Origin: Geomonas limicola
Lineage (GTDB): Bacteria; Desulfobacterota; Desulfuromonadia; Geobacterales; Geobacteraceae
Reading direction: 5' to 3'
NCBI RefSeq assembly: GCF_014193675.1
Contig: NZ_BLXZ01000009.1
Span: 62,287 to 126,286 of the forward strand
Length of the DNA stretch: 64,000 bases
Positions 16,423 through 25,330 of the stretch are shown here, piece by piece. Numbering within the stretch: position 1 is the first letter of the stretch; each line of letters starts with the position of its first letter. A program made the position numbers and the translations under genes. The notes below the pieces were generated by a model. That model saw only the letters and a list, made by a program, of their open reading frames with translations. It had not been told where the DNA came from and made no database searches.

Positions 16423-19392
16423 CTACTTTACCTCAATGAGCGCGGTGGAGCTGTTCACGATGAACGGCTGCCCCGCCTTGTTCGAGAAGTTGGTGTTGGC
16501 GACGTTGAGGGTGGCGCTCCCCTTTTCCAGCGCCCTGAAGGTCACGGTCGCCAGCACGCCGTTGCCGCTGGCCCCCTGGGCACCCGAGACGCGGCTTAAG
16601 GAGACCCAGAGCTGCCCCTTCTTCTTGTCGTTAAAGGTCTGGAACACGGTGGGTGCGCCGTTTTGCTTGAGCACCACACCTTCGGCCTGGGTCGCCACCT
16701 CGAGGTTCGCCGGGTAGTTCACCACGAACACCGAGGCGTAGAGATCGCTGGCGCCGGTCTCGTTGATCTGCACGGTGAACTGGTCCTGCACCTTGACCGA
16801 GGCAGGCGCGTCGAGTTTGAGCACCACCGGTACCGTGCTGGCCGGCTGCCGGCCGGCCGGGGCAACCGGTGCCTTCTGGACGGGGGGCGCAGCAGCTGGC
16901 GGGACCGCAGCAGCAGCTCCCGGTACCGGAACGGCAGGTGCCGCGGGGACCGCCGGGGGCTGCGAAGGTGCCGCCTGAGCCGCCTGCTGCGGAGCCGGGG
17001 CAGTCGCGGGGGCGGCAGGAGGTGCAGGTACCGCGGGAGCGGGCAGAGTCTGCGGAGCCTGCCCTGCGGCACCCTGAGCCGACGGGACCGGAGCCGGGGC
17101 CGGCGCTGCCGATCCAGCGGCATCCGGCACGCCAGCAGGCGGTGCCGGGATGATCTTGCCCACTCCCGGTGCAGTTCCCGGTACCGGTACCGGAACCGCC
17201 GGAGCCGGGACGACCGGAGCCGGCGCCACCGGAGCGGCCGGCGCTGCTTCCGGGACCGCCGGAGCCACCGGGGCTACCTCGGGGGGAGCCGTCGGCAGTG
17301 CGGCGGCAGCGGGCGCCGGAGCGACCGGCGCAACCGGGGCCGCTGCCGGGGACGGAGCAGCCGGCGCGGGCTGGACCGCCGACGGGGCGGGCAGCGCGGC
17401 AGGTGCAACCGGAGCAGGTTTGACCGTGGTGGCGGAGCCCCGGCGGGTCACCGGGGAGGTACCGGTGCTAGTTCCGATCCCGACCGCTGCAGAGCCGGGG
17501 AGGCCGGGCTCAAGGGGAGCCGGGGCCAACTCGGGCTCCAGGGTGAAAGAAGAGTACGGCTTGTTGGGAGAGGGTTCATCCTCGCGGCCGGACCAGAAGG
17601 CCGCCACATCGTTCTCGGGAACCGTCACGCTGCGCACGATGTGCGGGGTGATGGCGAGCATGAGCTCCTTCTTGTCCTTGGAGTCGTTCGTGTTGGTGAA
17701 GAGCGAGCCCAGAAACGGGATGTCGCCCAGCAAGAAGATCTTGTTCTTGGAATCGGTCGAGGACCTCTGCATCAGCCCGCCGATGATGCTGGTCTCGCCG
17801 TCCTTGAGCGAGAGCACCGTGTCCAGGTTGCGGGTGCCGATGGTGACCACGGTGGTCGCCTGGTCGGTACCGATGGTGTCCTTCTGCAGAATCGAGCTCA
17901 CCTCGAGGCCGAGCTTGATGGACACCTCGTTGTTGAGCTGGATGGTCGGCTCGGCATTCACCTTCACGCCGACGTCGACGTACTGGACGTTGACGCTCAC
18001 CCCGCCCCCCGAGGGGGAGGAGGTGGTGGTGATCGGCACCCGGGTCCCCACGTTGAACTTCGCCTTCTCGCGGTTTTTCACCCGGATCTTCGGGTTGGAG
18101 AGGGTTTCGCCGTTGGAAAGGGTCTTGCCGAAGTTGAAGGTGGCGGTCGGCACGGTCAGGTAGCCGTTATAGCCGCGAAACGCCCAGAAGTGGAGCAGGT
18201 TCGACGGGGTCGCCGAGGTCGTCGTGGTGCTGCTCGTGGTGCTGGTGCTGGTAGTGGTCGAGGAGCTCAGCGAATCGGTCAAAAACGAGCCGTTGGTGCT
18301 CGCCGGCGAGGTCACCCCCATGGAGGTGGCGTACTTGGAGAGCGCCAGGCCGAAGGTCTCGGCGTTGGACTTCGACAGCTCGAACACCTCGACGTCGAGG
18401 AGCACCTCGGCATCCGGGACGTCGTTCGCCTCGAGGATCTTGCGGGCTACCTCGATCACCTCGGGGGTGTCGCGCAGCACCAGCGCATTGAGCTCCTCGT
18501 TCACGTAGATCTTCTTCACCTGCAGCATGGTGCGGACCAGGTTCACCGCCTTCTTGGCGTCCAGCTTGTTCAGGTAAAAGGTCTGCACAAAGAGCTCTTC
18601 GTACTGCTTGAGCTTCTCCGGGGACTTCGGAAAGAGGATGATGGTGCTCTCGTTCAGCACCTTCTTGCCGAGCTTCTGCATCCCGGTGATGATCTCCATC
18701 GCCTGCTGGAAGGAGGCGTTTTCCAGGTACAGCGAGAGGTTCACGTCCTTCACAGCATCGTCGAAGACGAAGTTGATGCCGGAGAGCTGGGTCAGGATGT
18801 TGAAGATCTCCTTGAGCTTGGCGTCCTTGAACTTGAGGGTGATCGGCTTGTTGGACTTCAGGTTCAGCTCATAACCGTCCAGCTTGTTTTTCTTGACGGC
18901 AACCAGCCGCTCCAGGGCATCCTTGATCTCGCGATTGCCCGGATCGAACTCGAGGGCGTGCTTGTAGGCAAGGAGCGCCTCGCGGGTCTTGCGGTCCTTC
19001 TCGAGGGTCTGCCCTTCCTGGTAGTAGGTCTGGGCATTGCGCAGCTTGACGAGCAGGTCCGCCTGCTGTTTGGCGAGCTGGTTGGTCGGATCGATGGCGT
19101 AGGAGCTCTGGTATTCCCTCAGGGCGTCGTCGTAGCTTTTCTGGGCGTAGAAGGCCTCGGCTTTTTTGAAGTGGAAGCGTGCCGCCGCCTCGGTGGCCTT
19201 CAGGTACGCCACCCGGTACTCTGCCACGTCGGGATTTGCAGAGGCAACTTCGGCATATTTCACCAAGGCGCCATCGATATTCCCCTCGCCCTCCAGCTTC
19301 TGTGCCTTGCTGAAGGCGGTGCGGCCGGCGGTACAGCCGGAGAGAAGCAAGGACGCCAGGATCAGGGTGCAGATCGGTTTTATGCTATGCAT
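16423..19392 (-). CDS. gspD: Outer-membrane secretin (GspD-like lipoprotein) with C-terminal cohesin domain
   Basis: A 989-residue secretin with unusual architecture. A lipoprotein signal (LLLSGC) is followed by TPR-like repeats (about 30-165), an STN/N0-like domain (about 180-265), N1-type domains, a Ser/Thr-rich loop (about 370-395) and the secretin core (about 420-590, with GGLMQRS and GDIPFLGSLF). Then comes an Ala/Pro-rich linker of over 200 residues (about 610-850) and a cohesin-like beta domain (about 855-989). It should form the outer-membrane exit channel. The cohesin tail could bind dockerin-bearing partners such as the protein at 9746-11008, which is my inference. It lies within the secretion operon. 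Confidence 0.9.
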   Translation of the reverse strand: MHSIKPICTLILASLLLSGCTAGRTAFSKAQKLEGEGNIDGALVKYAEVASANPDVAEYRVAYLKATEAAARFHFKKAEAFYAQKSYDDALREYQSSYAIDPTNQLAKQQADLLVKLRNAQTYYQEGQTLEKDRKTREALLAYKHALEFDPGNREIKDALERLVAVKKNKLDGYELNLKSNKPITLKFKDAKLKEIFNILTQLSGINFVFDDAVKDVNLSLYLENASFQQAMEIITGMQKLGKKVLNESTIILFPKSPEKLKQYEELFVQTFYLNKLDAKKAVNLVRTMLQVKKIYVNEELNALVLRDTPEVIEVARKILEANDVPDAEVLLDVEVFELSKSNAETFGLALSKYATSMGVTSPASTNGSFLTDSLSSSTTTSTSTTSSTTTTSATPSNLLHFWAFRGYNGYLTVPTATFNFGKTLSNGETLSNPKIRVKNREKAKFNVGTRVPITTTSSPSGGGVSVNVQYVDVGVKVNAEPTIQLNNEVSIKLGLEVSSILQKDTIGTDQATTVVTIGTRNLDTVLSLKDGETSIIGGLMQRSSTDSKNKIFLLGDIPFLGSLFTNTNDSKDKKELMLAITPHIVRSVTVPENDVAAFWSGREDEPSPNKPYSSFTLEPELAPAPLEPGLPGSAAVGIGTSTGTSPVTRRGSATTVKPAPVAPAALPAPSAVQPAPAAPSPAAAPVAPVAPAPAAAALPTAPPEVAPVAPAVPEAAPAAPVAPAPVVPAPAVPVPVPGTAPGVGKIIPAPPAGVPDAAGSAAPAPAPVPSAQGAAGQAPQTLPAPAVPAPPAAPATAPAPQQAAQAAPSQPPAVPAAPAVPVPGAAAAVPPAAAPPVQKAPVAPAGRQPASTVPVVLKLDAPASVKVQDQFTVQINETGASDLYASVFVVNYPANLEVATQAEGVVLKQNGAPTVFQTFNDKKKGQLWVSLSRVSGAQGASGNGVLATVTFRALEKGSATLNVANTNFSNKAGQPFIVNSSTALIEVK

Positions 19393-19403
19393 GCAGTTGC
19401 TCC

Positions 19404-20072
19404 TTAGGGGGTCCGCGTATTGGGGCCGATGCGGCGCACGAGCGACCTGTTTTCTACCAGCGGAATGACGACTTCCTTGCCGCCGCTGAGCGACTTGATG
19501 GTGATGGCATCGTCGGTGAGGCCGGAAACCTGGTACTTGCCGGCCAGGGTGCTCCCCTTCTTGGCCAGGAAGATTTCACGATCCTTGGAGAGAAAGACCG
19601 TCCTCTCGTCACCCTTTTTCAGAAAGCCCAGGAAGGTGAACTTCGCCATTTCCCGGCCGATCAAATCCTCTTCGGTCGGTGGCGGAGGAGGCGGAGGCGC
19701 CACTGGCACCGGTGGCGGCGGCGGGAGAGCGACGGGCTTCGGGGGCAACGGGAGCGGCACCGGCTTGAAGGGGGGAAGCTTCACCTCTTCCTTGAAGATC
19801 GGGCTGAACAGGTTGCGCCGGAACCCGGCAGAGCGCCCACGATCCTGGTCCAACAACGCGAGATGCACCTGGCTTTGGCTCTCCGCGGCTGCCGGAGCGC
19901 CGGGGGCGGGCCGCGTCGGCGCCTGGGCCGGCTTGCGCGGAGCCGCTGCGGTTCCGGTCCGGTAGGTGAGCGCGGCGACGTGCTGCTCTTTGGGGCTGCG
20001 CAACAAGGCGTAGCCGATGGCTGCGACCAGCATGAGGATCAGGAGGCAGAGCACGAGTTTCTGGCGGTTCAT
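19404..20072 (-). CDS. PilP/GspC-like inner membrane protein
   Basis: A 222-residue protein with one N-terminal membrane segment (about 5-25), an Ala/Pro-rich stretch, a NLFSP motif near residue 85, a run of prolines (about 95-130) and a small beta-rich domain (about 140-222) containing FTFLGFLKKGDERTVFL. This layout matches PilP or GspC proteins, which link the inner-membrane platform to the secretin. It overlaps pilO by four bases and precedes the secretin gene. Sequence alone does not separate the two families. Confidence 0.7.
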   Translation of the reverse strand: MNRQKLVLCLLILMLVAAIGYALLRSPKEQHVAALTYRTGTAAAPRKPAQAPTRPAPGAPAAAESQSQVHLALLDQDRGRSAGFRRNLFSPIFKEEVKLPPFKPVPLPLPPKPVALPPPPPVPVAPPPPPPPTEEDLIGREMAKFTFLGFLKKGDERTVFLSKDREIFLAKKGSTLAGKYQVSGLTDDAITIKSLSGGKEVVIPLVENRSLVRRIGPNTRTP

Positions 20073-20620
20073 GCCCCCTCCTTCTTAAGGTACACGGTGA
20101 GCTGGACCTTGAGGTCCACCGATTCCTCGGTCTTGCTGGTGTTGGCAAGGCTGATCGAGTTGAGCACCACGAGCTTCGGGTAGCGGGCCAGGTCGGCGAT
20201 GAACCCCTTGACGCCGCCGTACCTGCCGGAGAGAGTGAACTCGATGACGTAGGTGACCAGCGGCTGGTTCTTCACCTGTGTCGGCTGGTAGTTGATCCCC
20301 TTCAGGCTAAGCGAGTTCGCCTTGGCGATGCCGAAGAGATCGCTCAGGAAGGCGGCGAAGTCCTTTTTGGCGATGTAGCGCTCCTCGAAGGTGGCGAGGT
20401 CGCGCTGGTTGTCGCGGAAACGGGCGGCCTCGCCACGGTCCTGACCCTTGAGCGCCGCCTGCTGCCGCGCGCTCCACTCCTTGGTCGCCGTGGCAAGCTG
20501 CGGCGTTTGCCACTGGCTTACGTAGACCGCGAGCACCAGGTTCACGAGCGCCAGAAAGAAGATCAGCCCGAAAATCCGGCGCCGCTGTGCGTAGATGTCC
20601 TTGATCAGGTCGAGGTTCAT
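20069..20620 (-). CDS. pilO: PilO-like (GspM-like) platform protein
   Basis: A 183-residue bitopic protein: a short cytoplasmic start, one membrane segment (about 16-36), a helical stretch and a ferredoxin-like domain (about 95-183). It fits PilO of type IV pilus systems and GspM of type II secretion, which form heterodimers with PilN/GspL. Its start and stop each overlap neighbours by four bases, indicating translational coupling. Confidence 0.8.
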   Translation of the reverse strand: MNLDLIKDIYAQRRRIFGLIFFLALVNLVLAVYVSQWQTPQLATATKEWSARQQAALKGQDRGEAARFRDNQRDLATFEERYIAKKDFAAFLSDLFGIAKANSLSLKGINYQPTQVKNQPLVTYVIEFTLSGRYGGVKGFIADLARYPKLVVLNSISLANTSKTEESVDLKVQLTVYLKKEGA

Positions 20621-21144
20621 TGCGGGACTACCTTGCAGCTGATCTCGAAGGTGATCCCCTCCTGGGTCGAGCCGACTTTACTTTCTTTCTGGTTCAAGAG
20701 GTACACCTCGCTGAAACTGCGCGAGCGCTCGAGCCCTTCCATCAGGCCACGCAGGGTGTCGAAATTCCTGACCACCCCCCGAAGCCTCAGCCCCCGGTTG
20801 CGTTCCGGCACGATCTCGGAGAGGCTGATGCCGGCCGGCACGACCTCCTCGAGACGGTCCAGGAGCCCGAGCCAGTTGACGGTCTTCATCTCGATGAGCT
20901 GGTTGGCGAATTCGACCTGGCGTGCCTGGGCTTTGAGCTGCGCCTCGCTCACCTTGGGTCCGCTCGGCCCGCCGGTCTTTGCCGTGAGCGCGTGCAACCG
21001 GGAGATCTCGGCCTGGTTCTGGGCCAGTCCGGCAACCTGGTAGCCCGCCAGCACGAGCATGAGGACCAGGGCGCCCAGCAGCCAGCCGTCCAGCTGACGC
21101 TGGTTGATGTAGCGCCGGGTGGCGAGGTTGGTGGTCAGTTTCAT
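20617..21144 (-). CDS. pilN: PilN-like (GspL C-terminal-like) platform protein
   Basis: A 175-residue protein with the PilN beginning (LATRRYINQR near residues 6-15), one membrane segment (about 22-42), a coiled stretch, and a C-terminal alpha/beta domain containing WLGLLDRLEEVVPAGISLSE. In this family the short N-terminus contacts PilM. It overlaps pilM and pilO by four bases on each side. Confidence 0.82.
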   Translation of the reverse strand: MKLTTNLATRRYINQRQLDGWLLGALVLMLVLAGYQVAGLAQNQAEISRLHALTAKTGGPSGPKVSEAQLKAQARQVEFANQLIEMKTVNWLGLLDRLEEVVPAGISLSEIVPERNRGLRLRGVVRNFDTLRGLMEGLERSRSFSEVYLLNQKESKVGSTQEGITFEISCKVVPQ

Positions 21145-22058
21145 GCCAGGCTCCTCACGGCAGCACCGAGCGCACCGGCCAGGGCGTGCAGGGTGCCGCG
21201 GTCCAGGGTGAAGCCGCTTCCCAGGGTGACCATGCGCTCCAGGTCGAGCAACACCGGCTCGAGGCCGCTCGCCTCGGCCACCAGGGCACGGAACGACTCG
21301 GCCTCGCCGGCGGGGGCCATGCAGAACACCTCGGTCACTGCCTGACCGGGATAGCGGTCGTGGTAGACCAGAAACGAACTGTTCACCTCGCGGTACAGGT
21401 TCTGGATCTCGCCCACGGTCTCCTTGGTGCGGTAGAAGGAGAGCACACCGCCGTAGAAGATGAGTACGGTCATGGCGCCGCCGTAGAAGGTGACGAAGGC
21501 GCCGTTCTCCGCCATGCCGAGCCGCGGCTCGAAGAGGCGGTAGAGGTTGAACGAGGCGAAGTCGATGAACTTGGGCTCCAGCCCCGCCCCGAGCAGGAGT
21601 TCCTCGTACTGGGTCACCACCGGCCGGGAGATCAAGGATACCAGAAGCGAGACCGCTCCGTTTTCCTTCTCGCCCAAAAGCTGGTAGTCGAGGTGCACCT
21701 GGCTCACGTCGAAGGGGAGACTCTTTTTGAGCTTCCAGCGGATGATGTCGAGCCCTTCTTCGCGGTTCTTGAAGCGCGCCTCGAGGTCGAGGAGCACCAC
21801 CCGCCCGGTCGCGTCGGGAAGCGATACCGAGACCGTCTTCTCCTTGGTCAAAAGGCGCAGGTGCGCCTCGCGTACCAGGGACATGAAGGCGGATGGGTTG
21901 ACCACGTTGGGCTCGCGCCGGGAGAGCTGGAGGGTTCCCGCGGCAAAGGAGGCCGTGAGCCCTGCGTCCAGCCGGGGGGCCTTGCCGCCGCTCACCTGCG
22001 CCAACCTGATACCGTCGGCAGCTATCTCCAATCCCAGCGCATGTTTGGCAAAAAGCAT
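21141..22058 (-). CDS. pilM: PilM-like (GspL cytoplasmic-domain-like) actin-fold protein
   Basis: A 305-residue soluble protein with the ASKHA/actin-like layout of PilM. It begins with GLEIAADGIRLAQV and has a middle segment WKLKKSLPFD like the PilM motif KEAxxxIPF. It should couple the GspE/PilB-type ATPase to the PilN-PilO platform. Here the GspL role is split between two genes (pilM and pilN), a pilus-like feature in an otherwise type II-like cluster. Confidence 0.8.
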   Translation of the reverse strand: MLFAKHALGLEIAADGIRLAQVSGGKAPRLDAGLTASFAAGTLQLSRREPNVVNPSAFMSLVREAHLRLLTKEKTVSVSLPDATGRVVLLDLEARFKNREEGLDIIRWKLKKSLPFDVSQVHLDYQLLGEKENGAVSLLVSLISRPVVTQYEELLLGAGLEPKFIDFASFNLYRLFEPRLGMAENGAFVTFYGGAMTVLIFYGGVLSFYRTKETVGEIQNLYREVNSSFLVYHDRYPGQAVTEVFCMAPAGEAESFRALVAEASGLEPVLLDLERMVTLGSGFTLDRGTLHALAGALGAAVRSLA

Positions 22059-22064
22059 AGGAGC

Positions 22065-23786
22065 CTACTCCACGAAGGTGACGCGGTTAATTTCCTTCAG
22101 GGTGGTCTCGCCGGCCAGCACCTTGGCCACCGCCGACTCGCGCAGGAACGAGGTCCCCGCCTGGCGCGCCGCCTTCTTGAGCGCGGCGATGGGGGCCTTG
22201 TTGATGATCAGTTCGCGGACCTCGTCGTTCAGGTCCAAAAGCTCGACGATGGCCGAGCGCCCCCGGTAGCCGGTGCCGTTGCACTCCTCGCACCCCACCG
22301 CCTCGTAGAGCGTCACCCCGCGGGTGCGCTCCGGATCGATGGCGGATTCGCGCAACTGCTCGTCGGAGTGGACCACCACCCTTTTACAGTGCGGGCAAAC
22401 CTTCCTGACCAGACGCTGCGCCATGACGCAGTTCAGGCAGGCCACGAAGTTGTAGGGATCGATCCCCATGTGGGTGAAGCGGCCGATCACGTCGAAGACG
22501 TTGTTCGCGTGCACCGTGGTGAACACGAGGTGGCCGGTGAGCGCCGACTGCACCGCGATCTGGGCGGTCTCCGAGTCGCGGATCTCGCCGACCATGATCT
22601 TGTCCGGGTCGTGACGCAGGATGGAGCGCAGACCGCGGGCAAAGGTGAGCCCCTTCTTCTCGTTCACCGGGATCTGGGTGATGCCGTTTAGGACGTACTC
22701 GACCGGGTCCTCGATGGTGATGATCTTCTCCTCGCCGGTGTGGATCTCGGTGAGCGCACCGTAGAGCGTGGTGGTCTTGCCGGAACCGGTCGGCCCGGTG
22801 ACGAGCACCATGCCGTAGGGCTCGCGGATCATCTTACGCAGGCGCTTGACCTCGTGCCCCTCCATCCCCAGGGTCTCCAGAGTGAGCCCCCTGAGATCGC
22901 TCGCGATCGACTCCTTGTCGAGGATACGGATGACCGCGTCCTCGCCGAAGGCGCTCGGCATGATGGAGACGCGGAAGTCGATCGATTTCGCGCCGATGCG
23001 CACCTTGAAGCGGCCGTCCTGCGGGATGCGGCGCTCCGAGATGTCCAACTCGCTCATGACCTTGAGGCGCGAGATGAGCGGCCCCTGGAAGTGCGAGTCG
23101 ATCGGGTCGGTCGCCTTGTAGAGCACCCCGTCGATACGGTACTTGATGATCACCCCTTCCTGGGTGGTCTCGATGTGGATATCGCTGGTCCTGCGGGTGA
23201 GCGCGTCAAGGATGGTGGAGTTCACCAGCTTGATGATCGGGCTCGTGTCGGCGGAGACGTTCTCCACCGAGAGGACCTCCTCACCCTTCTCGGTCTCGGT
23301 GACCAGCTGCAGCATGAAGTCTTCGGAGACTTCCTTGAGGACCCGGCTCGCCCCCTCGCCGCGCTTTAAGTGGTAGGCGATCTCGCTCTCCGCGGCCACC
23401 TTGAAGATAAGCGGGCGCTCGAGGATGAGCGACATCTCGTCGAGCCTCAAGACGGCGGTCGGGTCGGCGATGGCCGCCACCAGCAGGTCGCCGCGCAACT
23501 CCAGCGGGATGAACTGGTAGCGGTACATGGTGTCCGGCGGGATGGCAGCGAAGATGGTCTCGTCGGGGCGGAACCCCTTCAGGTCCACGTACTCCAGGCC
23601 GAACTGCTCGGCGAGCGCCCGGGCCAGCGCCACGTCGCTGATCAGGCCGTCGGCCAGGCAGATGAGGCCGAAGCGCTCCCGGGTGGTCTGCTGCTTGTCC
23701 AGGGCGTAGGCCAGCTGATCGGCCGTGATCTCGCCCATCTCCAGAAGGATGTCACCCAGTCTTTTCCTGCGGAACGGTTTGAGCAT
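22065..23786 (-). CDS. gspE: Type II secretion/type IV pilus assembly ATPase GspE/PilB
   Basis: Hexameric cytoplasmic ATPase of 573 residues that powers pseudopilus assembly. It has an N-terminal MshEN/T2SSE_N domain (to about 150), Walker A GPTGSGKTTT (near 330), the Asp box and Walker B region with the motif GEIRDSETA, and a zinc site formed by CPHC (near 462) and CEEC (near 498). It is the second gene of the operon, eight bases after gspF. Confidence 0.95.
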   Translation of the reverse strand: MLKPFRRKRLGDILLEMGEITADQLAYALDKQQTTRERFGLICLADGLISDVALARALAEQFGLEYVDLKGFRPDETIFAAIPPDTMYRYQFIPLELRGDLLVAAIADPTAVLRLDEMSLILERPLIFKVAAESEIAYHLKRGEGASRVLKEVSEDFMLQLVTETEKGEEVLSVENVSADTSPIIKLVNSTILDALTRRTSDIHIETTQEGVIIKYRIDGVLYKATDPIDSHFQGPLISRLKVMSELDISERRIPQDGRFKVRIGAKSIDFRVSIMPSAFGEDAVIRILDKESIASDLRGLTLETLGMEGHEVKRLRKMIREPYGMVLVTGPTGSGKTTTLYGALTEIHTGEEKIITIEDPVEYVLNGITQIPVNEKKGLTFARGLRSILRHDPDKIMVGEIRDSETAQIAVQSALTGHLVFTTVHANNVFDVIGRFTHMGIDPYNFVACLNCVMAQRLVRKVCPHCKRVVVHSDEQLRESAIDPERTRGVTLYEAVGCEECNGTGYRGRSAIVELLDLNDEVRELIINKAPIAALKKAARQAGTSFLRESAVAKVLAGETTLKEINRVTFVE

Positions 23787-23793
23787 GGTGCCT

Positions 23794-24999
23794 CTATCCT
23801 ACGGTACCGGCGATCCTGAAGATCGGCAGGTACATGCAGATGATGATGATGCCAATGACAAACCCCATGGTTACCATGATCGCCGGTTCGATGGCGGTGG
23901 TGAGCACCGAGAGGTTGCGCTCGATCTCCTCCTCGAAATAGTCCGAGATGTCGGACAGCATCTCCTCCAATGACCCCGTGGTCTCGCCGACGGAGAGCAT
24001 GCGCAGGGCAAGCGGCGGCATGAGCCGGATCCCCTCGAGGGCGCTCGATAGCTTGCTCCCCTCTTCCACCCGGACCACGGCGGCAAGAAGGGCCCGTTCC
24101 ATCACCTTGTTGTTCAGGGTCCCCACCGACATGCGCAGCGCCTCGACGATCGGGATACCCGAACCGAGCACCGTTGCCAGGGTACGGGTGAAGCCGGAGA
24201 CCGCGTAACGGCTCAGGATCGGCCCCACGAAGGGGAACTTGACCTTGAAGGCGTCGACGGCGAAGCGGCCGGACTCGGTCTCCTTCCAGCGCCTGAAGGC
24301 AGTTGCCCCTGCGATGGCGGCGCCGATGAAGACCCAAAGGTAGTTACGCAAAAAGGTGGTGAAACTGATCAGCATCTGGGTGGGAAGCGGCAGCGCGGCC
24401 CCCGAGTCCGTGTAGATCTTGCTGAAGGTCGGCACCACGTAGATGAGGAGCACGGACACCGCGATGGCCGCCACCGAGACCAGGATCGCCGGGTAGAAGA
24501 GCGCGGTGATGATCTTGCTGCGGAACCCCTCGGTCCGCTTCAGGTAGGCGATGTAGCGCCTGATGGTCTGCGGCAGGTCACCGGTACGCTCGCCGGCCTG
24601 AATGGAGGCGATGTAGAGGTGCGGAAAAATCCGGGGGTATTTCTCGAAGGCCTGCGAGAAAGCCATCCCCCCCTTCACGTCCTCGCGCACCGCGGACAGC
24701 ACATCCTGGAGCTTGCCGACGCCGGACTCCAGGATGGTATCCAGGGCCTGCAGGATGGGGAGACCGGCCTTCAGGAGCACCAGGAGCTCCTGGTTGAACA
24801 TCAAGAGCTCCTTGTTGCCGATCTTCTTGCGCCCCAACCCCGTGTCCATCAGGAACTGCAGAGGCTTTTTGCGCAACTCGAAAACGACGTACCCCTGGTC
24901 CTCCAGGGTCTGTCTGAGGATCCCGGCGTTGACCGCGTCAAACTCCTTGACGACGATCTTCCCGTCTGAAGAGCCTATCTTGCAGGTATAAATGGACAT
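23794..24999 (-). CDS. gspF: Type II secretion inner-membrane platform protein GspF
   Basis: A 401-residue polytopic protein with two repeated cytoplasmic T2SSF domains (about 65-185 and 270-390) and three membrane helices, the last at the C-terminus (IIIICMYLPIF). It is the first gene of the secretion operon. The start shows no clear ribosome site, so an internal start cannot be fully excluded. The 145-base gap upstream probably carries the operon promoter, though none stands out by eye. Confidence 0.95.
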   Translation of the reverse strand: MSIYTCKIGSSDGKIVVKEFDAVNAGILRQTLEDQGYVVFELRKKPLQFLMDTGLGRKKIGNKELLMFNQELLVLLKAGLPILQALDTILESGVGKLQDVLSAVREDVKGGMAFSQAFEKYPRIFPHLYIASIQAGERTGDLPQTIRRYIAYLKRTEGFRSKIITALFYPAILVSVAAIAVSVLLIYVVPTFSKIYTDSGAALPLPTQMLISFTTFLRNYLWVFIGAAIAGATAFRRWKETESGRFAVDAFKVKFPFVGPILSRYAVSGFTRTLATVLGSGIPIVEALRMSVGTLNNKVMERALLAAVVRVEEGSKLSSALEGIRLMPPLALRMLSVGETTGSLEEMLSDISDYFEEEIERNLSVLTTAIEPAIMVTMGFVIGIIIICMYLPIFRIAGTVG

Positions 25000-25144
25000 T
25001 AGACCATATGAGTATCACAAATATGGCAGAATGAAAACAGTTCAAGTCCAATAATGTGTAAATTGTCTCAGGTATCGGTGGGTCAGAGAACCGCGGATGA
25101 CAAGGGAGTGCAAGGCTTGATACTTCCTGCGGGCGAAACTGTTT

Positions 25145-25330
25145 TCAGGCGTGGGACATCCCGATCAACCACAGGACGAAAAATGCCAGGGCAGTGGCAC
25201 CCCAGCGAAGAGCGGGCCGGGACAGGAAGACACCCCGGGCGGGAAAGGCTGTGAGAATGAGCCCGACGACGGTGGCGACGAATCCCCACACGCCGATCAC
25301 GCAGAGAACGGACCAGGCGCTGTTCAGCAT
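25145..25330 (-). CDS. Small two-helix membrane protein
   Basis: A 61-residue protein with two hydrophobic segments (about 5-28 and 44-59) separated by a short basic loop. Its ATG overlaps the TGA of the upstream mannose synthase gene (TGATG), so it is translationally coupled. I do not recognise a named family. Coupling suggests a membrane partner for the glycosyltransferase, which lacks its own membrane helices. Confidence 0.6.
   Translation of the reverse strand: MLNSAWSVLCVIGVWGFVATVVGLILTAFPARGVFLSRPALRWGATALAFFVLWLIGMSHA

Noticed and set aside
16663..19407. A 914-codon frame opposite the secretin
   Set aside because: Arg/Gly-rich, low-complexity shadow of the Ala/Pro-rich secretin, with no ribosome site or domain.
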